Assembly (NCBI GenBank): GCA_042408445.1
Contig: JBHORC010000027.1
Location: forward strand, 1-64,000
Direction of reading: 5' to 3'
DNA: 64,000 nt
Source of the DNA: CF-46 sp042408445
GTDB taxonomy: Bacteria; Chloroflexota; Limnocylindria; Limnocylindrales; CSP1-4
Made by a program: the position numbers and the translations under genes
The notes under the pieces: model-generated
The model's database searches: none
The model's input: the letters and a program-made list of their open reading frames with translations, nothing else
Told to the model about the DNA's origin: nothing
Part shown: in pieces, positions 50,812 to 58,936 of the stretch
How positions within the stretch are numbered: the stretch's first letter is position 1
Layout of the letters: every line of letters starts with the position of its first letter

Positions 50812-52259
50812 GCAGGAGGGATGCCGTCGTCGTCGGTGCCGGGCCGAACGGGCTGACGGCAGCGATCCGGCTCGCCCGGGAGGGTCGAGAGGTCACCGTG
50901 TTCGAGGGCGCCTCGACCGTCGGCGGCGGGACGCGGACGCGCGAGCTGACGCTGCCCGGCTTCCGGCACGACGTCTGCAGCGCGATCCACCCGTTCGGCC
51001 GGATCTCGCCCGCGTTCCGGGAGATCGGCCTCGAGCGCCACGGCGTCCGCTGGCTCCAGCCACCCGCCGCGATCGGCCATCCCCTGGACGACGGCACGGC
51101 CGTGCTGTTGACCGGCGACGTCGACGCGACCGCCGAGCGGCTCGGCGACGCGCACGATGCCGCGGCCTACCGACGGCTGATGGGGGCGCTCGTCGCCGGC
51201 TGGGCGGCGCTGATGCCGGACGTGCTCGCCCCGTTCCACATCCCGCTTCGGCCGTCGCACGCGATCGGGCTGGCGCGGTTCGGGATCGTGGCGCTCGGGT
51301 CCGCGGTCCGGCTTGGGCGCCGCTTCCGGGGTGAGCGGGCGCGGGCGCTCATCGCCGGCGCCGCGGCTCACTCGCAGCTGAGCCTCACGGAGCGTGTCAG
51401 CGCCGCGAGCGCGCTGGTCATGCTCGCGACCGCGCACGTCGACGGCTGGCCGTTCCCCGAAGGCGGGTCGGAACGGATCGCCGATGCGCTCGCGGCGGAG
51501 CTCCGCTCGCTCGGCGGCGAGATCGTCACCGACCGGTGGATCGGCCGGCTCGACGACCTGCCGAAGCACGAGGTGGGCCTGTTCGACGTGACGCCACGCC
51601 AGCTGCTGTCGATCACGGGCGACCGGTTCGAGGGCCGCTACCGACGCGAGCTGGAGCACTTCCGGTATGGCCCGGGCGTCTTCAAGCTGGACCTCGCCAT
51701 CGAGGGTGAGATCCCGTGGCGAGCGGCCGAGCTGCGCCAGGCCGGGACGGTCCATCTCGGTGGCACGCTCGAGGAGATCGCCCGGTCCGAGGCGCTCGTC
51801 GCGCACGGCAGGGTGCCTGAGCGGCCGTTCGTGTTGCTCGCCCAGCAGAGCCTGTTCGATCCGACGCGCGCGCCGGCCGGGCGCAACACCGTCTGGGCGT
51901 ACTGCCACGTCCCGAACGGGTCGACGACGGACATGACCGAGGCGATCCTCGGCCAGATCGAGCGGTTCGCGCCCGGGTTCCGCGAGCGGATCCTCGCCAC
52001 CGCCACGACGGACCCCGCGAGCCTCGAGGCGTACGACCCGAACGCAATCGGCGGCGACATCACCGGCGGGCGGATGGACCTCGGCCAGCTGTTCACGCGG
52101 CCCGCGATCCGCCTGGATCCCTACTCGACGCCGGACCCGTCGATCTTCATCTGCTCGGCGTCGACCCCGCCCGGCGGCGGCGTCCACGGCATGTGCGGCG
52201 ACCTCGCGGCGCGGTCCGCGGAGCGGCGGCTCGCGCGGCGCCGGACCAGGTCACGCTGA
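50808..52259 (+). CDS. FAD-dependent oxidoreductase, phytoene desaturase-like
   Basis: 483 residues. Rossmann motif VVVGAGPNGLTAAIRLA and the second FAD region EGASTVGGGTRTRELTLPG near residue 38; the C-terminal FAD-contact block is ICSASTPPGGGVHGMCG. This is the CrtI/PYROXD2-like branch of NAD(P)/FAD oxidoreductases; no carotenoid gene is next to it, so substrate is unknown. The N-terminus has no signal peptide. It starts at GTG overlapping the LMF stop by 4 bases. Confidence 0.85.
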   Translation: MSRRDAVVVGAGPNGLTAAIRLAREGREVTVFEGASTVGGGTRTRELTLPGFRHDVCSAIHPFGRISPAFREIGLERHGVRWLQPPAAIGHPLDDGTAVLLTGDVDATAERLGDAHDAAAYRRLMGALVAGWAALMPDVLAPFHIPLRPSHAIGLARFGIVALGSAVRLGRRFRGERARALIAGAAAHSQLSLTERVSAASALVMLATAHVDGWPFPEGGSERIADALAAELRSLGGEIVTDRWIGRLDDLPKHEVGLFDVTPRQLLSITGDRFEGRYRRELEHFRYGPGVFKLDLAIEGEIPWRAAELRQAGTVHLGGTLEEIARSEALVAHGRVPERPFVLLAQQSLFDPTRAPAGRNTVWAYCHVPNGSTTDMTEAILGQIERFAPGFRERILATATTDPASLEAYDPNAIGGDITGGRMDLGQLFTRPAIRLDPYSTPDPSIFICSASTPPGGGVHGMCGDLAARSAERRLARRRTRSR

Positions 52260-52294
52260 GGGGTGACCTCAGACAGGTTCGAAACAGCGTTCCA

Positions 52295-52324
52295 CCGGGC
52301 CGGGACGGGCCGGGCCGGGACGGG
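52295..52324 (+). repeat. 15-bp tandem duplication downstream of the FAD gene
   Basis: CCGGGCCGGGACGGG occurs twice without interruption, followed by CCGG, between convergent genes. It may simply be slippage in GC-rich DNA, or serve as a terminator region. Confidence 0.7.
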
Positions 52325-52347
52325 CCGGCCTGATCGTTACCAACTCG

Positions 52348-52752
52348 TTATCCGGCGTCGACGCGATACCAATGCGGAGCGACTTCCGTGGCGGTGAACG
52401 GGTCGTTCCCGAGCGGGTCCTCGGTCGGCGCCGCGCCCGAGGAATACACCCAACCGGTGTAGTGGTTCAGCCCGCGGAAGTCGAAAAACACGACCACGAG
52501 CGAGTCGGCCCGCCGTTCGACAACGATGTCGCCCCCTTGGGACAGGTGGTCCAGGCCTGGCGGCAGGAGGTAGTTCCTGTCCCGCCGCCAGTCGTCCACG
52601 GTCGCCAGCTGCCCTGCGCGCAGGAGGTCCAGGACCTTCTCCCGGCCCGCCGGGTCGTCAGCGACGGGGAGGCATCCGCCCACCACCACCGCCAGAAGCA
52701 CGGTCGTTGCCAGCAGCCGAGCGCCGTAACGAATCGGTAGTGGTCGCATCAT
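52348..52752 (-). CDS. Predicted lipoprotein
   Basis: 134-residue protein with signal peptide (IRYGARLLATTVLLAVVVG) and lipobox VVGGC around residue 27, so likely lipidated and anchored outside. The mature part is small (VDDWRRDRNYLLPPGLDHLS, VVVFFDFRGLNHYTGWVYSS) without a recognised domain. MM start at 52752; the second ATG is equally possible. It converges on the FAD oxidoreductase gene. Confidence 0.65.
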   Translation of the reverse strand: MMRPLPIRYGARLLATTVLLAVVVGGCLPVADDPAGREKVLDLLRAGQLATVDDWRRDRNYLLPPGLDHLSQGGDIVVERRADSLVVVFFDFRGLNHYTGWVYSSGAAPTEDPLGNDPFTATEVAPHWYRVDAG

Positions 52753-52898
52753 GCCGACCCACCTGACGCGGGCTGCGAGCGGGTTGTGGCGCCGCGTCGC
52801 AGGCGTCTACGACCTGGAGGACCACCACCTGGCGCCGTTGACATTCGCCTGCCAAGCGTTGGGCCGGAGCGAGGAAGCGAATGGCGCCGCGCCGGGAG

Positions 52899-52975
52899 TG
52901 GAGGCGACGACCGGATTCGAACCGGTGAATAGAGGTTTTGCAGACCTCCGTGTTGAACCACTTCACCACGTCGCC
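52899..52975 (-). tRNA. tRNA-Cys (GCA)
   Basis: Minus strand. Acceptor GGCGACG/CGTCGCC, anticodon loop CTGCAAA in stem GAGGT/ACCTC, T-arm GGTTCGAATCC, discriminator T and encoded CCA. Last member of a four-tRNA minus-strand set. Confidence 0.95.
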
Positions 52976-53075
52976 AGCACGAGAGGGTACCTGAGGGAGT
53001 CGCGACGCGTCGCCGGCGGGCGGGCCCGTCGAGCCGGCGAAGTCCGATCAGCGGCGGTCCGCAGGCTTCAGCGTG

Positions 53076-53149
53076 TGGCTGCCCCTCGAGGATTCGAACC
53101 TCGGTTCACGGATTCAAAGTCCGGTGTCCTACCACTAGACGAAGGGGCA
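53076..53149 (-). tRNA. tRNA-Gln (UUG)
   Basis: Minus strand. Acceptor TGCCCCT/AGGGGCA, anticodon loop CTTTGAA (UUG), T-arm GGTTCGAATCC, encoded CCA after discriminator G. Confidence 0.95.
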
Positions 53150-53196
53150 GTGCGGTCGGACGAGGGGCGAGGGCCCGCAATCGCAGGGCAAAGAAA

Positions 53197-53272
53197 TGGA
53201 GCGGAAGACGGGACTCGAACCCGCGACCCTCACCTTGGCAAGGTGATGCTCTACCAACTGAGCCACTTCCGC
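53197..53272 (-). tRNA. tRNA-Gly (GCC)
   Basis: Minus strand. Acceptor GCGGAAG/CTTCCGC, anticodon GCC in CACCTTGCCAAGGTG, T-arm GGTTCGAGTCC, encoded CCA. Confidence 0.95.
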
Positions 53273-53300
53273 TCGAAGAACGCGACCATCGCCGAGACGA

Positions 53301-53376
53301 TGGTGCCGAGAGCCAGAATCGAACTGGCGACACCGCGATTTTCAGTCGCGTGCTCTACCAACTGAGCTATCTCGGC
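53301..53376 (-). tRNA. tRNA-Phe (GAA)
   Basis: Minus strand. Acceptor GCCGAGA (with TCTCGGC), anticodon loop CTGAAAA (GAA), D-arm AGCTCAGTTGGTAGAGC, encoded CCA. First gene of the Phe-Gly-Gln-Cys set. Confidence 0.95.
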
Positions 53377-53416
53377 CCGATGGCCAACCAGGCTCGGTCG
53401 CCCGTCGGCGGTGGCG

Positions 53417-53446
53417 AGGATACCACGCGATTTCGAGCCCCTTCAA
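53417..53446 (-). promoter_or_regulatory. Promoter of the tRNA Phe-Gly-Gln-Cys set
   Basis: Minus strand: TTGAAG (53446-53441), 18-base spacer ending TGG, then TATCCT (53422-53417). This is the best two-box promoter in the window, with an extended -10. The Phe tRNA begins about 40 bases downstream. Confidence 0.65.
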
Positions 53447-53495
53447 ACCTCTGACGCCCTCGACCGGGCTCTGGCCGAGGCCGCCGCGTCCCCGA

Positions 53496-53639
53496 TTGTC
53501 GAATGTCGCGCGGGGCGGCACTCGGGACGCGGCGTGCCGCATTCGTCGTCGAATGTCGCGTCCGGACGCGGTCGACAACGATTCCGCGCCGGCCGCGGCG
53601 AACTCGCGGGATTGCGTCGCCATCCGCGGCATTCGACAA
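53496..53639 (-). repeat. Direct and inverted short repeats around TTGTCGAATG
   Basis: GTCGAATGTCGCG occurs exactly at 53498-53510 and 53548-53560. TTGTCGAATG (53496-53505) is inverted at 53630-53639. CATTCG-TCGT-CGAATG (53540-53555) is a small palindrome. Shared core GTCGAATG suggests a protein-binding or structural element. Confidence 0.5.
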
Positions 53640-53730
53640 CTTCGGCGATGGCGGCGGGGCCCAGGGGTTGCCCGGCGGCCGGGCAGCGGCGCGGCGACCG
53701 GCCGGCGACGGCGGCGGGGCGACCTCGTCG

Positions 53731-54405
53731 TCATTCCCCAGCTTCGCGACGCCCCGGATACGTCAGCGGCTTCGGCGGACGACCCGCAGCCGCATCCTCG
53801 ATCAGCGTCGCGAGCCGTCGCGCCCGCGTCTCGGGTCGCTTTGCGGACACTACCCAGTGCAGGGCCTGCCGCCGGAAACCGGGCGCCTTCGCCGAGAACC
53901 ACTCCCACGCGGCGGCATTCGCACGGAACGCCGCCTCCTCGTCCGGCTCGAGGGCCGGCGGCTCCGCCCGATCGAACGAGTAGATCCCGGTTCGTTCCGG
54001 CTTCCTCGCCTCGAACGCGGCCAGCCCGGCGGGGCGCATCCGCCCCTCCGCGACGAGCCGCTCCACATTCGCGACGTTGACCGCGCTCCAGATGCTCCGT
54101 GACCGCCGCGGTGTCAGGCGGATCGTCCAGCCGCCGCCCGGCACCCCGCGCCGAACACTGTCGATCCAGCCGACGCAGAGCGCCTCGTCGACGATCTCGC
54201 GCCACGTGACGCTCGGCTTGCCGGTCGCCTTGTTCCAGGCGCCGACGATCAGCTCGTCGGCGGTCTCGTGATTCGCGTCGAGCCAGTCCCGCAGCTCGGC
54301 CGGCGTCTCGAAGAAGATCGCCTCGCTCGAGCCCGGCTTCGCCTTCGGTTCGGACGCGCCACGACCATCGGTCGTCGACGCCGTCGCCTCGTCCTTCTCC
54401 CCCAC
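53731..54405 (-). CDS. YdeI/OmpD-associated family protein
   Basis: 224 residues. After a disordered 25-residue head come FFETPAELRDWLDANHETAD, ELIVGAWNKATGKPSVTWRE, IVDEALCVGWIDSVRRGVPG, WTIRLTPRRSRSIWSAVNVA and ALEPDEEAAFRANAAAWEWF, which match the YdeI/OmpD-associated (bacteriocin-protection-like) family; function is unproven. It follows htpX after 3 bases, so it is probably co-transcribed. Distinct from the tRNA set downstream. Confidence 0.85.
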   Translation of the reverse strand: MGEKDEATASTTDGRGASEPKAKPGSSEAIFFETPAELRDWLDANHETADELIVGAWNKATGKPSVTWREIVDEALCVGWIDSVRRGVPGGGWTIRLTPRRSRSIWSAVNVANVERLVAEGRMRPAGLAAFEARKPERTGIYSFDRAEPPALEPDEEAAFRANAAAWEWFSAKAPGFRRQALHWVVSAKRPETRARRLATLIEDAAAGRPPKPLTYPGRREAGE

Positions 54406-54408
54406 CCG

Positions 54409-55389
54409 TCAGTCCAGCCCCGACAGCTGTGCCGCCTCCGCGCCCTCGAGCGGTGCGTCGCCCGTCAGCTCGCGTAGCCGGTTGATGCGATCCAGGGTCG
54501 GCGGATGCGTCGAGAACAGCCCGCTCGCCCGCTCCTCGAACTTCTTGATCGGGTTCGTGAAGTACATGTGCTGCGTGGCCCGGTTCGCCACCTCCAGCAC
54601 CTCCTGGTCGCTCGAGATCTTCGCCAGCGCCCGCTCGATCCCGTAGGGATTCCGGGTCAGCTGAACGGACGAGGCGTCGGCGAGGTACTCGCGCTGTCGG
54701 TTGACCGCGAGCTGGACGAGTCGCGCGGCGATCGGGGCGAGGATCGAGAGCACGATCGCGACGACGAAGAACACCGCCTGCAGCCCGCCGCCGCCACCGC
54801 GATCGTTGTCGTTCGACGATCGGCGGCCGCCTCCCCAGAACGTGAACCGCAGGAAGAAGTCGGCCATCAGGGCAATCGAGCCGACGAGAACACCGACAAC
54901 GAGCGCGAACCGGATGTCGAAATTCCGAACATGGGAGAGCTCGTGACCCATCACGCCCTGGAGCTCCTCGCGGTCGAGCTTCTCGAGGAGGCCGGTCGTG
55001 ATGGCCACGGACGCATGCTTGGGGTCCCGACCGGTCGCGAAGGCGTTCGGAGCGGTGTCGTCGATGATGTAGACCCTGGGCATCGGGACGTTCGCCGCGA
55101 TCGCCATCTCGCGGACGACGTTCAGGAGCTCCGGCGCAGAGGTCTCGTCGACCTCCCGCGCGCCGGACACGGACAGCACCAGGGAGTCTCCGCCGAAGTA
55201 CGAGCCGAGGGCCGCCAGGCTCCCGGCCACGAGCGCGATCGCCATCACCCCGATCGCGCCGCCCGAGCTGCCGACGATCGCGTAGCCGATCGCGAACCCG
55301 AGCACGCCGAACAACGCGATGACCGCCAGGGCAAGCAGCGTCGAGTTGCGGCGGTTCGCCGCGATCTGGCTGTAGAAGGTCTCGGCCAT
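54409..55389 (-). CDS. htpX: Zinc metalloprotease HtpX
   Basis: M48 membrane protease for quality control of membrane proteins. 326 residues with four hydrophobic segments; catalytic HELSH in LQGVMGHELSHVRNFD and third ligand Glu in NRQREYLADASS. The Gly/Asp-rich loop GGGRRSSNDNDRGGGGG follows the third helix. The start ATG at 55389 lacks a clear ribosome site, and a perfect 10-bp hairpin lies in the spacer before it. It pairs with lemA, as in many bacteria. Confidence 0.94.
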   Translation of the reverse strand: MAETFYSQIAANRRNSTLLALAVIALFGVLGFAIGYAIVGSSGGAIGVMAIALVAGSLAALGSYFGGDSLVLSVSGAREVDETSAPELLNVVREMAIAANVPMPRVYIIDDTAPNAFATGRDPKHASVAITTGLLEKLDREELQGVMGHELSHVRNFDIRFALVVGVLVGSIALMADFFLRFTFWGGGRRSSNDNDRGGGGGLQAVFFVVAIVLSILAPIAARLVQLAVNRQREYLADASSVQLTRNPYGIERALAKISSDQEVLEVANRATQHMYFTNPIKKFEERASGLFSTHPPTLDRINRLRELTGDAPLEGAEAAQLSGLD

Positions 55390-55400
55390 GGGGTCAGTCG

Positions 55401-55429
55401 GCGGGCGCGCGGCGCCTCAGCGCGCCCGC
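55401..55429 (-). promoter_or_regulatory. Perfect hairpin between lemA and htpX
   Basis: Arms GCGGGCGCGC (55401-55410) and GCGCGCCCGC (55420-55429) are perfectly complementary around a 9-base loop. No T run follows on the minus strand. It may attenuate htpX expression or be a GC-rich spacer element. Confidence 0.45.
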
Positions 55430-55460
55430 GGCGAGGCCGCGACGCGCCGGGCGGTGCCGG

Positions 55461-56030
55461 TCAGGAAAGGTTGAGGTCGACCGTCGGGACGACGTTCGCC
55501 TCCGGCTCGGCGTCGAAGAACTCGCGCTTCGTGAACCCGAACATTCCGGCGATGAGCACAGCCGGGAAGACCTGGATCGCGGTGTTGTAGTCCAAAACCG
55601 TGGCGTTGTAGTGCTGACGGCTGAACGCGACCTGGTTCTCGGTGGTGGTGAGCTGCTCCTGCAGCTCGAGGACGTTCTGGTTCGCCTTCAGCTCCGGGTA
55701 GTTCTCGACGACGGCGAACAGCGAGCGGAGGGTTCCGGTCAGGGCGTTCTCGGCCTGGGCCTGGGCGGCCGGCCCCTGGGCGCCGGCGGCAACGGCGGCG
55801 GCACGAGCGTTCGTCACGTCCGTGAGGACCTTCTGCTCGAACCCCATGTAGCCCTTGACGGCGTTCACGAGGTTCGGGATCAGGTCGTGGCGGCGCTTGA
55901 GCTGGACCTCGATCTGGGCGAACGCCTCGTCGATCCGGAGCCGGCGCTGTACCAGCCCGTTGTACAGACCGACGATGAAGAGCACCGCGACCACGATGAT
56001 CGCGATGACGATGATCACGCCGAGGTTCAT
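55461..56030 (-). CDS. lemA: LemA family protein
   Basis: 189-residue LemA: one N-terminal membrane helix (VIIVIAIIVVAVLFIVGLYN), then helical segments RRLRIDEAFAQIEVQLKRRH, DLIPNLVNAVKGYMGFEQKV, NYPELKANQNVLELQEQLTT and QHYNATVLDYNTAIQVFPAV, all family hallmarks. ATG 56030 follows GGAGGG; a longer start would add Arg-rich noise. Function unclear; lemA-htpX pairing is frequent. It has its own extended -10. Confidence 0.92.
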   Translation of the reverse strand: MNLGVIIVIAIIVVAVLFIVGLYNGLVQRRLRIDEAFAQIEVQLKRRHDLIPNLVNAVKGYMGFEQKVLTDVTNARAAAVAAGAQGPAAQAQAENALTGTLRSLFAVVENYPELKANQNVLELQEQLTTTENQVAFSRQHYNATVLDYNTAIQVFPAVLIAGMFGFTKREFFDAEPEANVVPTVDLNLS

Positions 56031-56077
56031 GAACGCCCTCCGGACAGGTCGACGGTGACGGGTCACCCCGCCCGATG

Positions 56078-56086
56078 AGTCTAGCA
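56078..56086 (-). promoter_or_regulatory. Extended -10 promoter of lemA
   Basis: TGC TAGACT on the minus strand, about 45-50 bases before the lemA ATG. No -35 recognised. Separates lemA from the Flp pilin region. Confidence 0.5.
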
Positions 56087-56238
56087 GTCGCCGATCACGC
56101 CTCCGACGCGAGGGGAGGTCACCTCGTTCGGGTCCGCCGAAGGTCCCAGCGGACGTGGGTCGAAGGAACCGTATCCGGTCCGGTCATCCTCATCGAAGAT
56201 CCCCGCATCCCCCCGATCCATACGAGAGGTCACGCCAC

Positions 56239-56427
56239 ATGAGGGACTTCGCGCTCAAGCTCGTCGCCCTGTTCACCGGCGCGCCCGCCGGGAGCGACGA
56301 GGAAGGCCAGGGACTCGCCGAATACGCGCTGATCCTCGCCCTGATCGCCATCGTCGCGATCATCGCGTTGATCTTCCTCGGCAGCCAGGTCAGCACGATC
56401 CTCTCGAAGGTCGGCAAGTCCGTCTAG
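56239..56427 (+). CDS. Flp/Fap-type pilin
   Basis: 62-residue pilin with class III (Flp) signature: short basic leader, then EEGQGLAEYALILALIAIVA, with Glu in the +5-like position before Tyr for TadV/prepilin peptidase cleavage, and one hydrophobic helix to the end (FLGSQVSTILSKVGKSV). It forms Tad/Flp pili. ATG 56239 is the canonical start. It stands alone; the CpaE-like gene at 40.9 kb is the only other possible Tad component here. Confidence 0.85.
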   Translation: MRDFALKLVALFTGAPAGSDEEGQGLAEYALILALIAIVAIIALIFLGSQVSTILSKVGKSV

Positions 56428-56476
56428 GCGATCGGACCGCTCGCTCCTGATCGCGCCAACCGCGGCCACGAACGGG

Positions 56477-56553
56477 TGGTGGGCGGTACTGGGCTCGAAC
56501 CAGTGACCTTCTCGGTGTAAACGAGACGCTCTGACCAACTGAGCTAACCGCCC
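56477..56553 (-). tRNA. tRNA-Val (UAC)
   Basis: Minus strand. Acceptor GGGCGGT/ACCGCCC, anticodon loop TTTACAC in stem TCTCG/CGAGA, T-arm GGTTCGAGCCC, encoded CCA. Convergent with the Flp gene. Confidence 0.95.
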
Positions 56554-56892
56554 GGCGCGAGCGTACGACAAACGGTGGCGGCGTCTCGGTCGCGGCGCGC
56601 GACGTCGGGCACCCCAGTTGTCTCAAACGACAGCGACGATCGCCGTTGGTGGCGCCGGAGGCGCGGAGCAATCCACTGCCGGCGGAATCGGGCTCAAACG
56701 CTCTCGGCGCTGTCATTCGATACGAATCCCGGGCGGCGGCGCGGCCCTCGTCGCCTACGGCCGTCGAGGCTGTCGTATGAGGCGCGACACGTCGAGCGGA
56801 CCCCGAACGAGCGCGAGCCTCCGCGCGAGGCGCCACCCTGAACACGAAGAAAGCCCCGGCTGGTGCCGAGGCTTTCGAAATCAGGTCGTGGT
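56554..56892 (-). other. 339-base spacer between tRNA-Val and tRNA-Leu
   Basis: No coding gene is supported. It contains the terminator hairpin (56849-56876), an odd palindrome ATTCG-ATA-CGAAT at 56715-56727 and repeats of CTCAAACG. AGCGTA at 56560-56565 could be a weak -10 for tRNA-Val. Confidence 0.55.
56849..56876 (-). terminator. Rho-independent terminator after tRNA-Leu
   Basis: GAAAGCCTCGGC-ACCA-GCCGGGGCTTTC on the minus strand, a 12-bp stem with one mismatch, followed by TTCGTGTT. It lies 17 bases beyond the tRNA-Leu(GAG) CCA, in the direction of its transcription. Confidence 0.7.
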
Positions 56893-56977
56893 TGGTGCCC
56901 AGGCCGGGACTTGAACCCGGATGAGTTGCCTCATACGCCCCTCAAACGTACGCGTATACCAATTCCGCCACCTGGGC
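56893..56977 (-). tRNA. tRNA-Leu (GAG)
   Basis: Minus strand. Acceptor GCCCAGG/CCTGGGC, long variable arm, anticodon loop TTGAGGG in stem TACGT/GCGTA, encoded CCA. Followed by a strong terminator. Confidence 0.93.
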
Positions 56978-57015
56978 AGGTGCGCCGTGTCTCGCGACGG
57001 GTCAGAGGGGTGAGG

Positions 57016-57102
57016 TGGTACCGAGGAAGGGATTTGAACCCATACGCCCTTGCGGGCACTAGCTCCTGAAGCTAGCGCGTCTGCCAGTTTCGCCACCTCG
57101 GC
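57016..57102 (-). tRNA. tRNA-Leu (CAG)
   Basis: Minus strand. Acceptor GCCGAGG/CCTCGGT, anticodon loop TTCAGGA in stem CTAGC/GCTAG, long variable arm GCCCGCAAGGGC, encoded CCA. Precedes the GAG isoacceptor by 38 bases. Confidence 0.94.
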
Positions 57103-57132
57103 GTCGACCCGCCGGCCGGCTCGCCCGGGGGC

Positions 57133-58869
57133 TCACCGGTCGTCAGCGAGGCGCCAGTCTAGCACATCCCAAAATCGCTCCGACCCGTCCGAGACGGTCC
57201 GATTCGCCGTTCCGACGAGGCGCGAATCGACCGCCGTGACGCTCTCCGGCCAGACCAGCGGGAGGACGTAATCCTCCTCCGCGAGCCGCTTCTGGACCGC
57301 CGCCAGGGCGACTCGCCGGGCATCGATCGCGACCGGTTTCCGAGCCGCTTCGAGCAGGCCGTCGAGCACGGGATCCTGGAGCCCGAAGACGTTCGCGCCA
57401 CCGGTCCGCGTCTGGGACGACGCGAGAAGCGGGTACAGGTCCGGGTCGTGGCCGACGGCGATGGACACGATGGCGGCCGTGAAGTCGCCGCTCCGGAGGT
57501 GCTCGGCGGCAAGGGTCGCCGGATCCGTCTCGAGAAGGTCGACCGCGAAGCCGAGCGACCGCCAATCGGCCGCCACCTGCTGACCGACGGCGAACGCGAT
57601 CGGGTTTGTGCCGTGGTCCGGGACGAGCAGCTGGATCGTCTGCGGCTTGGCCGCCGCGCCGGCGTGCCAACCGTCCTTCTGCCGCTTCCAACCCGCGGCC
57701 GACAGCAGGTCGCCGGCAGCCTTCAGGTCGCTCCCGACGGGAGGCGCCGCCCCCGCGTCGAAGGCCCACGACGATGGCGGGATCAAGCCGTCCGCCCGCT
57801 CGGCCATGCCCTCGTACGGTCCCGCGGCGAGCGCGGCGCGATCGATCGCCGCGAGGAGCGCACTCCGGGTCCGCGAGTCGGACAGCTCCGGGTGCGACGC
57901 GCGCAGGTTCAACGCCACGGCGACGACGGTCGTCGTCGGGTCGCGCACGACCCTTGCCCCCGGCAGGTCGCGGACCGTCGCGAGCGTCGCCGGATCGAGG
58001 CCCGAAGCCGCATCGATCTGTCCGGCCCGGAACTCGGACGCGAGGCTCTCGGCATCGTCGAAGAACCGCAGCTCGATCCGCTCGACTCCCGGGGTTCCGC
58101 CCGGGGCGCGGGGCGTCGGTCGACTCGTCGCGAGCGGATCCAGCGACGCGTTGCCGCTCGGGCCGGGATCGTCGGCAGGGGCGGCAACCGTGCCGGCGGG
58201 TTCGAGCAGGGCGTGGTCGCTGTCCAGCTCGACGAGGGCATACGGTCCGGATCCGACCGGCTGCCGACCGAACGGATCGTCGGCCATCGCCGCGGGCGAG
58301 ACATCGGCCAGCAGATGGGCCGGCGCGATCGGCTGGGTGGCGAGCTGGAGGACGCCCGCGATCGGTGCGGTCAGCTCGAGCTTCACGGTGAGCGGATCCA
58401 CGGCGCTTGCCGTGATGCCCGTCCACGACCCCGCGCCGGGGCCGTGGTAGGCAGGATCCTGGAGCGCGGTGATCGTGAAGACGACGTCGTCCGCGGTTAC
58501 CGGCTGGCCATCGTGCCACCGAGCGTCGGGCTTGAGGGTGAAGGTCCACGTCGCGCCGTCCGGGGACGACGACCACGCACGCGCGAGCGCCGGCTGGGCG
58601 GTGCCGCCCCGATCGAGCGTGACCAGTCCCTCGAACACGAGCGCGACGAGGTCCCGATCGGCCTGGCTCGCTGCGGCGAGCGGGTTGACCGCGACGGGTC
58701 GGCCGAGCACGCCCTCGATGTAGGTTGCCGGTTCGGTCGCACCGACGGACGGAACGGCGGCGGCACTTGCGACCGGCGCGCGCAGGGTGGACTGCCCGCC
58801 GATGGCGGCCGCCGCAACGACGATGACGAGCAGGAGCCCCGCGACGATCGCTCGGTCGATCCGGGTCAT
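57133..58869 (-). CDS. Extracellular solute-binding protein family 5 (peptide/nickel type)
   Basis: 578-residue SBP family 5 protein. N-terminal membrane segment (IVAGLLLVIVVAAAAIGG), no lipobox Cys, then the family blocks LVFEGLVTLDRGGTAQPALA, WTFTLKPDARWHDGQPVTAD, PAHLLADVSPAAMADDPF, VAVALNLRASHPELSDSRTR and LLVPDHGTNPIAFAVGQQVA. It would bind oligopeptides or related solutes for an ABC importer. No permease or ATPase genes are adjacent in the window; an extended -10 for tRNA-Leu lies in its last codons. It follows secG by 67 bases. Confidence 0.85.
   Translation of the reverse strand: MTRIDRAIVAGLLLVIVVAAAAIGGQSTLRAPVASAAAVPSVGATEPATYIEGVLGRPVAVNPLAAASQADRDLVALVFEGLVTLDRGGTAQPALARAWSSSPDGATWTFTLKPDARWHDGQPVTADDVVFTITALQDPAYHGPGAGSWTGITASAVDPLTVKLELTAPIAGVLQLATQPIAPAHLLADVSPAAMADDPFGRQPVGSGPYALVELDSDHALLEPAGTVAAPADDPGPSGNASLDPLATSRPTPRAPGGTPGVERIELRFFDDAESLASEFRAGQIDAASGLDPATLATVRDLPGARVVRDPTTTVVAVALNLRASHPELSDSRTRSALLAAIDRAALAAGPYEGMAERADGLIPPSSWAFDAGAAPPVGSDLKAAGDLLSAAGWKRQKDGWHAGAAAKPQTIQLLVPDHGTNPIAFAVGQQVAADWRSLGFAVDLLETDPATLAAEHLRSGDFTAAIVSIAVGHDPDLYPLLASSQTRTGGANVFGLQDPVLDGLLEAARKPVAIDARRVALAAVQKRLAEEDYVLPLVWPESVTAVDSRLVGTANRTVSDGSERFWDVLDWRLADDR
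57156..57164 (-). promoter_or_regulatory. Extended -10 for the two tRNA-Leu genes
   Basis: TGC TAGACT on the minus strand, inside the 3' end of the solute-binding protein gene, about 55 bases before tRNA-Leu(CAG). Same pattern as at lemA. -35 not convincing. Confidence 0.45.
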
Positions 58870-58936
58870 CGGTTCGTGGCTGGTCGTCGTGGCCGAGCGC
58901 GATGCGGGCGCGAACCCGCTCGGGCCGCCTCTTGCC

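Larger units (their letters stand above)
53377..53730 (-). other. 354-base spacer upstream of the tRNA set
   Basis: Holds the promoter of the tRNA set (53417-53446) and several related short repeats (53496-53639). No coding gene is convincing; competing short frames read Arg-rich noise. The far end borders the ydeI-like stop. Confidence 0.6.
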
